Positions 16,510 to 24,747 of a DNA stretch of 64,000 bases are shown here, in pieces. Where the stretch lies: NCBI GenBank assembly GCA_021850805.1, contig JAJZKO010000004.1:1-64000 (forward strand), given 5' to 3'. Made by a program: the position numbers and the translations under genes. Every line of letters starts with the position of its first letter. Position 1 is the stretch's first letter. A model generated the notes under the pieces. It did no database searches. It saw only the letters and a program-made list of their open reading frames with translations, and was not told the origin of the DNA. The stretch comes from Microcaldota archaeon (GTDB lineage Archaea > Micrarchaeota > Micrarchaeia > Micrarchaeales > CABMGC01).

Positions 16510-17187
16510 TCAAAGGAGAATAATGGAAAGTGTCCGTGCCTTATCGAGTAAAGATGCGCTTGTAAGGTTATCCCCGTTTTCTATCGTTCCGACTGCCTCA
16601 AGGAATGCTCTCAAATCCTTCCTGTACAGCTTAACCCTACTCACGCTAGCCCCGCGCATCTCCGCTCCAAGCATGCGCGCCCCGCGCAGATCTGCTCCCT
16701 TAATATCCGCGCCGAAGAGATAACTTCCTTCCATAATCGCATTTCTAAGAATAGCGCCTTTCATATAAGCCCCCCAAAAATAAGCATCGGAGAAATCCGC
16801 ATGCGATAAGTCTGAATATGCCATGTAAGCGCCGCTCATGTTTGCGCCTCTGAAAGACGAATGCGCCAATCTTGCATAGCCAAGATTTGCCCCGCCAAAG
16901 TTTGCACATTCGCAGTCGGATCCTGTAATATTCGCATACCCTAAGTTTGCACCTCCAAAATTCATACCGCGCAGATACGCATTTTTGATGGATGCGCGGT
17001 ACAGGTTAGCGCCTCCGGCATTCATCGCACCGATCTTCTTACTGTCAAGCATCAGTGCACCCAAATTTCTTTCGCCGAAAATGATGCCAAGAGCGCGCCT
17101 CTCTCCCATCCTGCCCCTGCCACCAGCCTTTTTCCCAAGCAAAAAATCCGCATAAAGCGATGCTGCATCTTGTACATCAACACGCAT
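16510..17187 (-). CDS. Pentapeptide-repeat protein
   Basis: Residues from about 50 to 190 are built of roughly 25 A(D/N)LXX-type repeats (for example GANLYRASIKNAYLRG), predicting a right-handed square beta-helix. The N-terminal 45 residues and the C-terminal 40 residues are not repeats and may cap the helix. Known members range from gyrase mimics to scaffold proteins, and nothing here points to a particular target. The ATG at 17187 is preferred over the track GTG because that GTG is itself part of a GTGAT ribosome-binding site. It is divergent from the sugar nucleotidyltransferase. Confidence 0.85.
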   Translation of the reverse strand: MRVDVQDAASLYADFLLGKKAGGRGRMGERRALGIIFGERNLGALMLDSKKIGAMNAGGANLYRASIKNAYLRGMNFGGANLGYANITGSDCECANFGGANLGYARLAHSSFRGANMSGAYMAYSDLSHADFSDAYFWGAYMKGAILRNAIMEGSYLFGADIKGADLRGARMLGAEMRGASVSRVKLYRKDLRAFLEAVGTIENGDNLTSASLLDKARTLSIILL

Positions 17188-17294
17188 ATCAATCACGCAA
17201 ATTCCAAAAACCCCTACCGATTCTGTATCAATTTATAAGCATTTATAATAAAAACTACTATTACTATTAACTGTTGTTTGTACGGTTGTGATTG

Positions 17295-18041
17295 ATGGAA
17301 GCAATAATATTGTGCGGAGGATTTGCGACGAGGCTTGAACCAATAACCTTGTTTGTGCCAAAACCGCTTCTGCCTATCCAGGGCAAACCCATAATAGATA
17401 ACACCATGGATAAGATGCGCGCTGCAAAGCCAAAGCGCATCATAATATCTACAAACAAGAAGTTCTCAGACCAGTTTGAGCACTGGGCCGTCTCGAGGGA
17501 GCGCACGTCAGGCACAGGCAAAATAGAGATACTTGTAGAGCCCACACTCCACAACAAAGAGAAATTCGGCGCAGTAAAGGGGATAGAGTTTGCTATAAAG
17601 AAGAAGAGGATAAACGACGACCTACTCATAGTCGCGGGGGACAATTTCTACAAATTTGATTTGCAGCGCATGATCAAGCGATTCAGGGAACTACGCAAGC
17701 CTGTAATAGCATTGCACGATATAAAAAAGAAGGAGGAGGCAAGGAGGTTTGGTGTCATATCGATGAAAAACGGCATAATAGCCCACTTCGAGGAGAAGCC
17801 AGAGAAGCCAAAGTCAACCCTGATAAGCACCGGAATATACCTATTCCCTAAAGAAACCCTGAGAATGTTTGAAGAGTATCTATCAGACAGCAACAATCCC
17901 GACGCCCCGGGATATTTCCTGCACTGGCTGATAAACAAGGAAAAAGTATACGGGGTAACATATAATGAAGAGTGGTACGACATAGGCACAATAGATACAT
18001 ACAGGAAGGTATTCGAGTCCTGCATGAAAAGGAGTGGATAA
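17295..18041 (+). CDS. Sugar-1-phosphate nucleotidyltransferase
   Basis: Forms an NDP-sugar from a nucleotide triphosphate and a sugar-1-phosphate. The activation motif is LCGGFATRLEPIT followed by VPKPLLPIQGKPI. VAGDNFYKFD supplies the metal-binding Asp, and EEKPEKPKSTLISTGIYLF fits the RfbA/GalU-type core. At 248 residues it lacks the left-handed beta-helix tail of acetyltransferase fusions. Base and sugar specificity are not readable. Likely feeds surface-glycan synthesis, whose transfer genes sit at 50-56 kb. GTGAT lies just before the ATG. Confidence 0.9.
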   Translation: MEAIILCGGFATRLEPITLFVPKPLLPIQGKPIIDNTMDKMRAAKPKRIIISTNKKFSDQFEHWAVSRERTSGTGKIEILVEPTLHNKEKFGAVKGIEFAIKKKRINDDLLIVAGDNFYKFDLQRMIKRFRELRKPVIALHDIKKKEEARRFGVISMKNGIIAHFEEKPEKPKSTLISTGIYLFPKETLRMFEEYLSDSNNPDAPGYFLHWLINKEKVYGVTYNEEWYDIGTIDTYRKVFESCMKRSG

Positions 18042-18087
18042 TCTACATCGTGAGATGGATATGCAGACAGTTTACTGGTGAAGCATC

Positions 18088-19224
18088 TCACAGTCTCTCT
18101 ATTAATTCAGCATAAAGCGAAGCCACTTCGCCGAGACCCTTTCTCGAAACCCATTCATTCTCTGCATGTGGGTTATCTCCGTTAGGTGCTATTGTTATAA
18201 CTGGCACATGCAGTATATTGGATATTATATTATCGTCAGCAACAGAGCTGCCGTAGTTAATATGATGGGTTCCACACCTCTCATCCACAATGCGTATCAC
18301 CCGCCTGACGCTCTTATCAGACAGCTTCGTCTCGTAAGGGTCTATGTAAGGCGTCTCCCTTTTAGCTATGGAGACATCTACCACAGTGCGCCTGTCCAGG
18401 GTCCCGCTCGACTTCAGCCTCCTTACAAGCTCCTCTACCCTCTTCTTTGCCTTAGTTCCTGTATCCGGAGGCACCAGATGGAGATCTACACCTATCCTTG
18501 CACTCTCAGGTATCGCAAGCCCGGTAGACCTTCCTTCAAAGAGATTTGCGAAAGCAGTCTCGCCTCCAAGTGCCTTGTGCTTAAGCAGCTTTAAGTCACC
18601 AAGCCCCAAAACTATCTTTGAAGCCTCATCTATTGCGTTTATCCCTTTCTTTGGCTGTGCGCCATGAAAAGCAAAACCTCTTACATCTATGTTAATCACA
18701 ACCCGCCCTCGCCTCCCTGCAGTTATCACGTCCGCGCCTCCCTTATACTTCTCCGAATGCCCGGAGTCGCCGGACAATGCTATTGACACCCCGCTGAACC
18801 ATTTCCTGTTTGAAGAGAGCGCCTTCCATCCACCAACAGATATGTTCTCCTCGTCAACACAGAATACGGCCTTGAGGGATCTTCCTTTACTGGCAGCCAG
18901 CCCAGAAAGTATCGCAGCCAAGCCCCCCTTCATGTCACACGCGCCCAGACCTATTAACCTATCCCCATCCCTCTCAAGCTTTAGTGGATTTGTATGCCAT
19001 CTTCCGTGCGGTATTACTGTATCCATGTGGCCGTAGAGGAGTATTGGCCTTCCGCTGCCCTTCCTCTCGGCAAATATGTTAAAGCGCCCTTCGCTGACAT
19101 ACTGCCTCCTTACAACCATCCCTTCTTCTTTGAGATAGCCTTCTATAAATTCGCCTATCCTGGACTCATTGGGAAAAGATGAGTCGATAGAGACCAGCTT
19201 CGAGAGTAAAGGTTCCACATCCAT
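18088..19224 (-). CDS. M20 family metallohydrolase (ArgE/DapE/carboxypeptidase type)
   Basis: Dinuclear zinc amidohydrolase. YGHMDTVIPHGRWH holds the first metal His and Asp, GLGACDMKGGLAA the bridging Asp, and CVDEENIS the catalytic Glu pair. The dimerisation domain lies between about residues 165 and 280. Family members cleave N-acetyl-ornithine, succinyl-diaminopimelate, LysW-linked amino acids or dipeptides, and this cannot be narrowed down from sequence. The ATG at 19224 follows GATGAT with a three-base gap, eight bases after the stop of the GNAT gene, so the two are probably one operon. Confidence 0.88.
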   Translation of the reverse strand: MDVEPLLSKLVSIDSSFPNESRIGEFIEGYLKEEGMVVRRQYVSEGRFNIFAERKGSGRPILLYGHMDTVIPHGRWHTNPLKLERDGDRLIGLGACDMKGGLAAILSGLAASKGRSLKAVFCVDEENISVGGWKALSSNRKWFSGVSIALSGDSGHSEKYKGGADVITAGRRGRVVINIDVRGFAFHGAQPKKGINAIDEASKIVLGLGDLKLLKHKALGGETAFANLFEGRSTGLAIPESARIGVDLHLVPPDTGTKAKKRVEELVRRLKSSGTLDRRTVVDVSIAKRETPYIDPYETKLSDKSVRRVIRIVDERCGTHHINYGSSVADDNIISNILHVPVITIAPNGDNPHAENEWVSRKGLGEVASLYAELIERL

Positions 19225-19231
19225 GATATCA

Positions 19232-20053
19232 TCAGAATAAATTGTCGAATGCATGGCAGTTGGAAAATGCCTCCAGAGCAGCTTCTCTTACAGACGTCTC
19301 ATGGTACATTACCTGAAGGCTTTTCATGTGCCCTTCTATCTCTACATGGTTCCTAAGGAGACCGCCAAAATCCCTGTTTATTTTTGCCGCGTTTATAACA
19401 GCCCCATTCTCATTGTTTGATTCTGAAAAGAGGGAATAATCCGGATACCTGCTAAGCATGAAGTAAAGCATCCCTACCTGCATCCCGAAATGTATATTGT
19501 TGTGCCTGTGCCCCTCTTTTACATATGTGTCCGTGAATTCCGCCAGCCTTACCACATTCCTCCCATTATCCAAGGGAACTTCATTCATCTCGCATATCGA
19601 TATGCCTATCAGTTCACGTCCGGCTTCTGTCTCTCTGTAGGCTACAGAGACTATATTGCTGTTATTAAGTATAGCGCCCCTTACTTCTTCACTGTTGTAT
19701 TGGAAAGCGCCAAGGAAAGAATTAAGCTCCGGCTCATGATCGGAGAGAAGCGACCTTCTGGAGTTCTCATCTACAACAAGCCTAACCATATATCCTCCTT
19801 CAAGCGCATATGTGCCGGCCTCTCTCTCTGCCCTGTCTATTACAACCCTCTCGAGCCGTTCGGCTATGCTTACTTTCCTCTCTGCTCTCGCCTGTCCGAG
19901 CCTCTCGTCGCAAGTAGCCCTTTTCTGTTCTGTAAGTTCCCTGCTCGGCGAGTTATACCCTATATAGACGAGCGAGTAGCCATTTCCAAGACCGAAACTG
20001 GCCTCAACATGCTCAATTTTATGAACCAGACCATCAGATACTACTGCCCTCAC
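19232..20053 (-). CDS. GNAT acyltransferase, similar to beta-lysine acetyltransferase AblB
   Basis: The C-terminal half shows the AblB-like pattern: RLAEFTDTYVKEGHRHNNI (acetyl-CoA loop region), SESNNENGAVINAAKINRDFGGLL, then a closing strand SLQVMYH. The GTG start of the track gives 273 residues. However the frame stays open for a further 70 codons upstream with coding-like composition, up to an in-frame TAG at 20264-20266, preceded by ten more codons and an ATG at 20296. That ATG has a well-placed TATA box. So the gene may be longer and interrupted. AblB makes the osmolyte N-acetyl-beta-lysine; no ablA partner is present. Confidence 0.6.
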   Translation of the reverse strand: MRAVVSDGLVHKIEHVEASFGLGNGYSLVYIGYNSPSRELTEQKRATCDERLGQARAERKVSIAERLERVVIDRAEREAGTYALEGGYMVRLVVDENSRRSLLSDHEPELNSFLGAFQYNSEEVRGAILNNSNIVSVAYRETEAGRELIGISICEMNEVPLDNGRNVVRLAEFTDTYVKEGHRHNNIHFGMQVGMLYFMLSRYPDYSLFSESNNENGAVINAAKINRDFGGLLRNHVEIEGHMKSLQVMYHETSVREAALEAFSNCHAFDNLF

Positions 20054-20296
20054 AGAGAGCCTTGAGAATGAGTCATCATCAAGCCTGGCTATACCTTCTC
20101 TAACAGTCCTGTTTAGAAAATCTGCCCTGAAATCATTCCTTATCGTATACGGTATGAAACCTTTAAGCCTTTTAGAAGTTGCCGGCTCTATACCATCCCG
20201 TGGACCAAAGCTTGTATTAGCCCTTGACTCCTGCCTGTAAAGCGAATTTATAAGGGTGCTTTTCTAAACACCTTGTTCTCTCCATAGGGTCACCAT
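20054..20296 (-). pseudogene. Possible 5' part of the GNAT gene, separated by an in-frame amber codon
   Basis: This stretch of more than 200 bases upstream of the GNAT gene is not ordinary intergenic DNA. From ATG 20296 the frame reads ten codons (MVTLWREQGV), then TAG, then continues without a stop into the GNAT gene. The continuing part (for example FGPRDGIEPATSKR) is rich in AGG and ATA codons like genuine genes here. TATTTAAATAGG at about 20327-20338 is a promoter at the right distance from the ATG. Possible explanations are a nonsense mutation, readthrough, a ten-codon leader peptide, or a non-AUG downstream start. Confidence 0.45.
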
Positions 20297-20336
20297 GAAT
20301 AAATGATAATACCATTCTTCCATAACTCCTATTTAA

Positions 20337-20362
20337 ATATTCGTATTTATTCTTACGAATAT
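20337..20362. promoter_or_regulatory. Inverted repeat beside a TATA box, possible Lrp operator
   Basis: ATATTCGTA at 20337-20345 and TACGAATAT at 20354-20362 are perfect inverted arms around eight bases. The element lies between the end of the Lrp gene and the TATA box (TATTTAAATAGG) that faces the GNAT/M20 operon, so it is in the place of an operator. Lrp proteins commonly bind such AT-rich dyads and control neighbours. It could instead end lrp transcripts, though no T-run follows. Confidence 0.45.
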
Positions 20363-20371
20363 CGTAATATA

Positions 20372-20788
20372 CTATTTAAGTATGGCATAGCTTACCGTAT
20401 CCATTACGCCATCAATCTGCCTTATAGACTCAAGCTTTGAGTTGAGTGCGTCAGCAGTAGCTGCCTTAAGTACGCATACCACGTCGTAGCTCCCCGAAAC
20501 CTCGTATATCTTCTCAGCGCCTATCCTCCCTATCTCTTCACCAACCGAAGAGGTATCCTTCTTCGCCGAGACGCTTATCATAACAACTGCGCCAATACCC
20601 AGGTTTGCATCTATCGTGAACCTTCTTATTACACCAGATCTGTACATCTTATTGACGCGTGCTCTGACCGCTCCTTCAGTAAGCCCCAGCTCACGCCCAA
20701 TCTTAACGTAACTTACCCTGGAATTATCTATCAGCATGGATAATATCCGCTCATCAGTGGCATCCATGGTATATATTTGGTTGCTCAT
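20372..20788 (-). CDS. Lrp/AsnC family transcription regulator
   Basis: DNA-binding regulator usually responsive to amino acids. The N-terminal helix-turn-helix (ILSMLIDNSRVSYVKIGREL, then GLTEGAVRARVNKM) occupies about residues 14-60 and the RAM ligand/oligomerisation domain the rest, including GSYDVVCVL. Its length of 138 residues is typical. Met8 (20767) is an alternative start. It is divergent from the aquaporin gene and immediately upstream of the GNAT/M20 operon on the same strand, which are likely local targets. Confidence 0.92.
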   Translation of the reverse strand: MSNQIYTMDATDERILSMLIDNSRVSYVKIGRELGLTEGAVRARVNKMYRSGVIRRFTIDANLGIGAVVMISVSAKKDTSSVGEEIGRIGAEKIYEVSGSYDVVCVLKAATADALNSKLESIRQIDGVMDTVSYAILK

Positions 20789-20863
20789 AATAAAAATCTA
20801 ATAGTATACTATTTCCGCAGCAATACGATTAACTATAAATATTTGATTCTGGAATATAGAAGC

Positions 20864-21580
20864 ATGTCCGAAATAACCATAGGAAAAAAGATGATGGCAG
20901 AAGCCATAGGCACATTCATACTTGTCTTCATAGGCGCAGGATCGGTGGTAGCATCAAACTACTTCGTAATGGCGAACAGCGCATTCCCGCAACTGCTTCT
21001 CATAGCATTTGCCAACGGCCTCGCACTTGCCGTGGCAATAACAATAGCGATGGGCATATCCGGTGGCCATATAAACCCTGCAGTAACAATCGGTTTCCTG
21101 ACAGCAAAGCTGATAAATACCAGAGACGCACTCCTATACATAATATCACAGGTTATCGGCGCAACATTAGCAGGACTCTTCCTGCTATTCCTGCTGCCCG
21201 TTACATTCTCACTTCCCGTACATCTGGGCACACCGTCACTGGCCTCAGGGGTGAGTGTACTACAGGGCATAAGCATAGAAGCTGTAATAACATTCTTCCT
21301 TGTTCTTGCGGTATTCGGCACGATTGTTGACAGGCGCGCCCCGCGGATAGGCGGCTTTGGCGTAGGTCTTGTGCTTGCCGCATCGGCAATGGTGGCCGGT
21401 CCGTTCACAGGCGCCGCGGCAAACCCTGCAAGGGCGATCGGTCCTGCATTGGCTTCAGGGTTCCTGCAGAACTGGTATGTATATTGGATAGGACCGATAG
21501 TAGGCGGGATAGTCGCTGCTCTCGTATATAATTATCTATTCAGGGAAGGAGTCGAGAAGCCATCCAAAAAGCGCAGATAA
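20864..21580 (+). CDS. MIP family channel (aquaporin/glycerol facilitator)
   Basis: Six membrane helices and two half-helices with the paired pore motifs GGHINPAVT and AANPARAIGP. Length from this ATG is 238 residues. The start is placed at 20864 because ACTATAAATATT at 20832-20843 is a TATA box about 26 bp upstream, giving a leaderless message; the 29 extra residues of the track ORF span that promoter. Passes water or small neutral solutes. It converges with the trehalose gene with no gap, which suggests but does not prove an osmotic link. Confidence 0.92.
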   Translation: MSEITIGKKMMAEAIGTFILVFIGAGSVVASNYFVMANSAFPQLLLIAFANGLALAVAITIAMGISGGHINPAVTIGFLTAKLINTRDALLYIISQVIGATLAGLFLLFLLPVTFSLPVHLGTPSLASGVSVLQGISIEAVITFFLVLAVFGTIVDRRAPRIGGFGVGLVLAASAMVAGPFTGAAANPARAIGPALASGFLQNWYVYWIGPIVGGIVAALVYNYLFREGVEKPSKKRR

Positions 21581-23737
21581 CTATCTCAGGAAGAGTTTCC
21601 GCAGGGAGTTCCTGAGGGATTTGTAGCTTGGGCATCTGTATCTTGCTTCGCTATCCCCGTCTCCAACCTTAACTGAAATGGCACTCTCAGGTAGCACGTA
21701 GAAGAGGCTCTCGTCCGTTATATCATCCCCCGCACTGAATACAAACCCATGTTTTTTCCTTGCCAAGACAAGCTCGTAGTATATGCCTTTGCTCATCATA
21801 TTGCTTACCTCTACGACTTTCTTGCCGAAAAGAACATTGACCTGGCTGTTTGCCGTTATGTTAGTGAGCGTATTATATACCTCGTTTGCGGTATCTTCAA
21901 CTCCGGCTATCCTTACCTTTCCGTAATGCCATGCTAATGAATTTTCCTTCTGCTCTATAAAAGACCCATCGATCCTGGCCCTGTATTCCTCCATTATTTC
22001 TCTGACAAGGCCCATCCACTTTGTATCGAAGCTGGCAGTCCTCTCCCATCTATCCGTACCCTGGTCCTTGTGATACGCTCCGTGTTCAGCCACCAACGAT
22101 ATATCCATCCCGCCAAACCATCTCTCCATATCCGCCTTTTTTCTCCCACTTATAATCACTACGGTGTGCCCACGCCTTGAGATGCCCTGCAAGAGCTCTA
22201 AAAGTTCAGCATCGGGTTTGGCTTCTCCAGGATTCTCACATAAAGGCACCAGCGTGCCATCATAGTCCAGGATAACGAGGCCGCTGCCAGAGGAAGAGAT
22301 CCGACTGGAAACTAATCTTAAGGTCTCTTCATCAAAGACCATTGGTTTTATGGAATTTGCTTTAACAGAGGAGTCAAGGCTGCCCATGAAATTCTCCGCC
22401 CACCTCCTTACGCCACCTCCCAGAAGCCTCTTTCTTATATTCTTGTTCAATGTGTAATCATATGCACCAGATATCCCCAAGGCCTTTTCCATAGCGTTGC
22501 TTATATCATCTAGATCGTATGGATTTACTATAAGCGCCTCTTTCATGTCTTTAGACGCGCCTGCGTTGCCACTGAGTATCAATACGCCCTTAAGGTTGTC
22601 CTTTGAGGCTATATACTCCTTAGCTACAAGGTTCATCCCATCCCGAAGCGGAAGGTTTAGCATTACATCGGCAGACTTGTAGAAAGCAATGAGCTCGCCA
22701 AAGCTCAGAGTGTCGTAGATATACAGTACCGGGGTATTCCCGTCCTTGGCATATCTGCTGTTTATCTCGCTGACAAGCATCTCTATTTCCCTCTTCACAT
22801 GCCCGTATTTCTCGACATGCTCTCTGGAAGGAACAACCACAAGGACATAAAGAACCCTGCCCACCTGCTCTTGGTTCTTCGCAAGGAAGTATCTGAATGC
22901 ATCAAGCTGCTCTATTATACCCTTTGTATAATCAAGCCTCGAGATGGAGAAGATAAGCTTCTTCCCCCTTACTATTCTGGCAATCTTCCTCCTGTAGTGT
23001 GCTACATTCTCGCTCTTATAGGATGAAAACCTGTCAAAATCTATGCCTATGGGAAAAGCTCTCACCGTGCTGGTATGCCCATGCAGTTTTATCAATCCAA
23101 AGCGATTCTCATACCCGTTCAGGACACGTGCGCTCTCCAGAAAGGCATTTACGTAGTCATATGTATGGAACCCTACAAGATCAGAACCAAGCATTCCGTG
23201 TATTATCTCTTTATGCCATGGTAGAAGCCGGAATACATCGTAGCTTGGAAAAGGAACATGAAGAAAAAACCCCACCTTCGCATCATTGTATTTCTTTCTT
23301 ATCATATCCGGGAGGAGTCCGAGGTGATAATCATGCACCCATATCGCATCGCCCTTCTTTGCAATCTTGGACAGCGCCCCCATGAAAAGCCTATTTACCC
23401 GTTTATATGCATTCCAATAATCCTGCGAGTATGTGGTATACATAGGGAAAGAGTGTAGCAATGGCCACATAGTCTTGTTTGAAAACCCATTATAATACAA
23501 ATCGAATGTTGGTTTTGGGATGTTTACAGGATAGCACCTGAATTCCTCTATAAGCTTCTTCTCCACATCAGAGTCGATCTTCGTGCCTGGGTATCCTATC
23601 CACAACGCCTTATAATCATTGTAAAATGAGCTCAATCCTGTCGCAAGGCCCCCAACGCTTCCCTTAAATCTGACCTCTCCATCAACATTTTTTATTGATA
23701 CAGGCAGCCTGTTCGATACTATTATCAGCCTTCCCAT
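21581..23737 (-). CDS. otsAB: Fused trehalose-6-phosphate synthase/phosphatase
   Basis: Makes trehalose from UDP- or another NDP-glucose and glucose-6-phosphate and removes the phosphate. The N-terminal GT20 domain (about 1-455) has SNRLPVS, GSVGGLATGL, WVHDYHLGLLP, FFLHVPFPS, RLDYTKGI and LPLRDGMNLVAKE. The C-terminal HAD phosphatase (about 480-718) has ILDYDGTLVPL and SAGDDITDESLF. At 718 residues both enzymes are in one chain, as in eukaryotes and some archaea. CTATTTATC about 25 bp before the ATG looks like its promoter and would give a leaderless mRNA. Confidence 0.95.
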   Translation of the reverse strand: MGRLIIVSNRLPVSIKNVDGEVRFKGSVGGLATGLSSFYNDYKALWIGYPGTKIDSDVEKKLIEEFRCYPVNIPKPTFDLYYNGFSNKTMWPLLHSFPMYTTYSQDYWNAYKRVNRLFMGALSKIAKKGDAIWVHDYHLGLLPDMIRKKYNDAKVGFFLHVPFPSYDVFRLLPWHKEIIHGMLGSDLVGFHTYDYVNAFLESARVLNGYENRFGLIKLHGHTSTVRAFPIGIDFDRFSSYKSENVAHYRRKIARIVRGKKLIFSISRLDYTKGIIEQLDAFRYFLAKNQEQVGRVLYVLVVVPSREHVEKYGHVKREIEMLVSEINSRYAKDGNTPVLYIYDTLSFGELIAFYKSADVMLNLPLRDGMNLVAKEYIASKDNLKGVLILSGNAGASKDMKEALIVNPYDLDDISNAMEKALGISGAYDYTLNKNIRKRLLGGGVRRWAENFMGSLDSSVKANSIKPMVFDEETLRLVSSRISSSGSGLVILDYDGTLVPLCENPGEAKPDAELLELLQGISRRGHTVVIISGRKKADMERWFGGMDISLVAEHGAYHKDQGTDRWERTASFDTKWMGLVREIMEEYRARIDGSFIEQKENSLAWHYGKVRIAGVEDTANEVYNTLTNITANSQVNVLFGKKVVEVSNMMSKGIYYELVLARKKHGFVFSAGDDITDESLFYVLPESAISVKVGDGDSEARYRCPSYKSLRNSLRKLFLR

Positions 23738-23774
23738 TTCCAGATACCTTGGAGATAAATAGTAAGCAAGCTTA

Positions 23775-23882
23775 TTATTTATTAAGGAGATTTTTAGCCG
23801 CTGCAGCTTCCAACCCTTTAGATAAGTCTATTATATTTCTCCAAGTATCATCCGCTCCAAACCATCTTCTCCTACCTGACAT
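23775..23882 (-). CDS. Possible 35-residue small protein
   Basis: From ATG 23882 the frame encodes a short protein with a basic start (MSGRRRWFG) and a clearly amphipathic helix (WRNIIDLSKGLEAAAAKN). The codons resemble those of real genes here. It lies 37 bases upstream of the trehalose synthase gene on the same strand. TTTATT about 26 bp before the ATG could be a weak TATA box. No family is recognised. The rest of the 280-base gap between otsAB and tRNA-Met has an ATCCCG/CGGGAT inverted repeat near 23960-23990 and nothing else I can name. Confidence 0.3.
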   Translation of the reverse strand: MSGRRRWFGADDTWRNIIDLSKGLEAAAAKNLLNK

Positions 23883-24017
23883 ATCTGCTTTCCCAATCTG
23901 ACAATGGAATAAACGCTGCACAACGGCGCCCAGAAGCCAAATATAACAAAAAGGAATCAATCCCGGTTTAAATAAGCTAATTCGGGATAGTACGTATCCG
24001 ATGCGGCAAGAAGTGCC

Positions 24018-24139
24018 TGGCGGGGGCGAGATTTGAACACGCGACCTCTAGATATCTTAGCAATCACAGCAAGTTGCTCATCACTCAAAAATGCTTTGCA
24101 TATGAGTCTAGCGCTCTAACCAGGCTGAGCTACCCCGCC
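24018..24139 (-). tRNA. Elongator tRNA-Met (CAU) with 47-nt intron
   Basis: Acceptor GGCGGGG/CCCCGCC, D stem GCTC/GAGC, anticodon stem CTAGA/TCTAG and discriminator A are clear. The T stem GCGTG/CTCGC has one T-T mismatch. After anticodon CAT and A37 an insertion of about 47 bases precedes position 38, the canonical archaeal intron site. Loop bases 32-35 (CUCA) match three of four intron bases in the expected bulge-helix-bulge core. G1-C72 and the acceptor resemble elongator Met. An Ile(CAU) identity is less likely because an Ile(UAU) tRNA exists at 44.1 kb. Confidence 0.85.
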
Positions 24140-24186
24140 TAATCTTATAATTCTAACAAACAAAAATTAATAAATGGGGCATAAAA

Positions 24187-24696
24187 TTAACCGAGTATCC
24201 GTATTATCAGTTCCTCTGCTGCCTTAGCTGCCAGGAGCAGGAAAACCCCAAATATGGCGATGAAGATTCCCACCGCGCCTACGTTAAAGAGCACAAAAGC
24301 GAACGCAAGAGCCACAGCAGGAGGATGCTCGCTTTCTGTGACATGAAGAAGCAAGGCGACAAAGAGCAGGACGATGGCTGCCGAAGCATAAAAACCCAGG
24401 ATGCCTATAAGTACATATCCAATGTATCCGATGACGCCTCCTATAAAGTAAGACCTCACGAAAACATCCTTTCGTGCGGCATACGTGCCAGGCATCATGA
24501 ACAATATGAAGCCGCTTGCTCCAAAAGAAGCAAAAATAATGGAAGAGTAGCCAAATCCCTTTTCTAAGCCGATGTTTACGTAGTCAAGGACATAAATTAT
24601 TGCGACTAGTGCGAAAGTGAAGATAAGTGCTGCAAGATAAGGTGTATGCTTATGCTTCCATGCTGCGACATCTCCCTTCCTAGCCTTCCTGCGCAT
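24187..24696 (-). CDS. HPP family membrane protein
   Basis: 169 residues with four to five membrane helices. SSIIFASFGASGFILFMMP and ESEHPPAVALA are the paired signatures of the HPP family, whose plant and cyanobacterial relatives are implicated in nitrite transport across membranes. The basic N-terminus (RRKARKGD) probably faces the cytoplasm. A palindromic CTTTATATAAAG lies about 40 bp before its ATG and also between it and the divergent HEFFH gene. Function is inferred from family only. Confidence 0.75.
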   Translation of the reverse strand: MRRKARKGDVAAWKHKHTPYLAALIFTFALVAIIYVLDYVNIGLEKGFGYSSIIFASFGASGFILFMMPGTYAARKDVFVRSYFIGGVIGYIGYVLIGILGFYASAAIVLLFVALLLHVTESEHPPAVALAFAFVLFNVGAVGIFIAIFGVFLLLAAKAAEELIIRILG

Positions 24697-24747
24697 AAAT
24701 GTAATCTGCAGATAAGTGTTAAAAACGATGCTTTATATAAAGAAAAC

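Noticed and set aside
24060-24110. C-box-like GTGATGA inside the tRNA-Met intron, as if the intron encoded a C/D guide RNA
   Set aside because: No proper D box (CTGA) is placed after it, and the stretch between does not pair with the anticodon region or another part of this tRNA, so a guide cannot be supported.
24018-24139. tRNA-Ile2 (CAU, agmatidine type) instead of elongator Met
   Set aside because: The acceptor GGCGGGG resembles elongator Met and a UAU isoleucine tRNA exists in the same window; not fully excluded.
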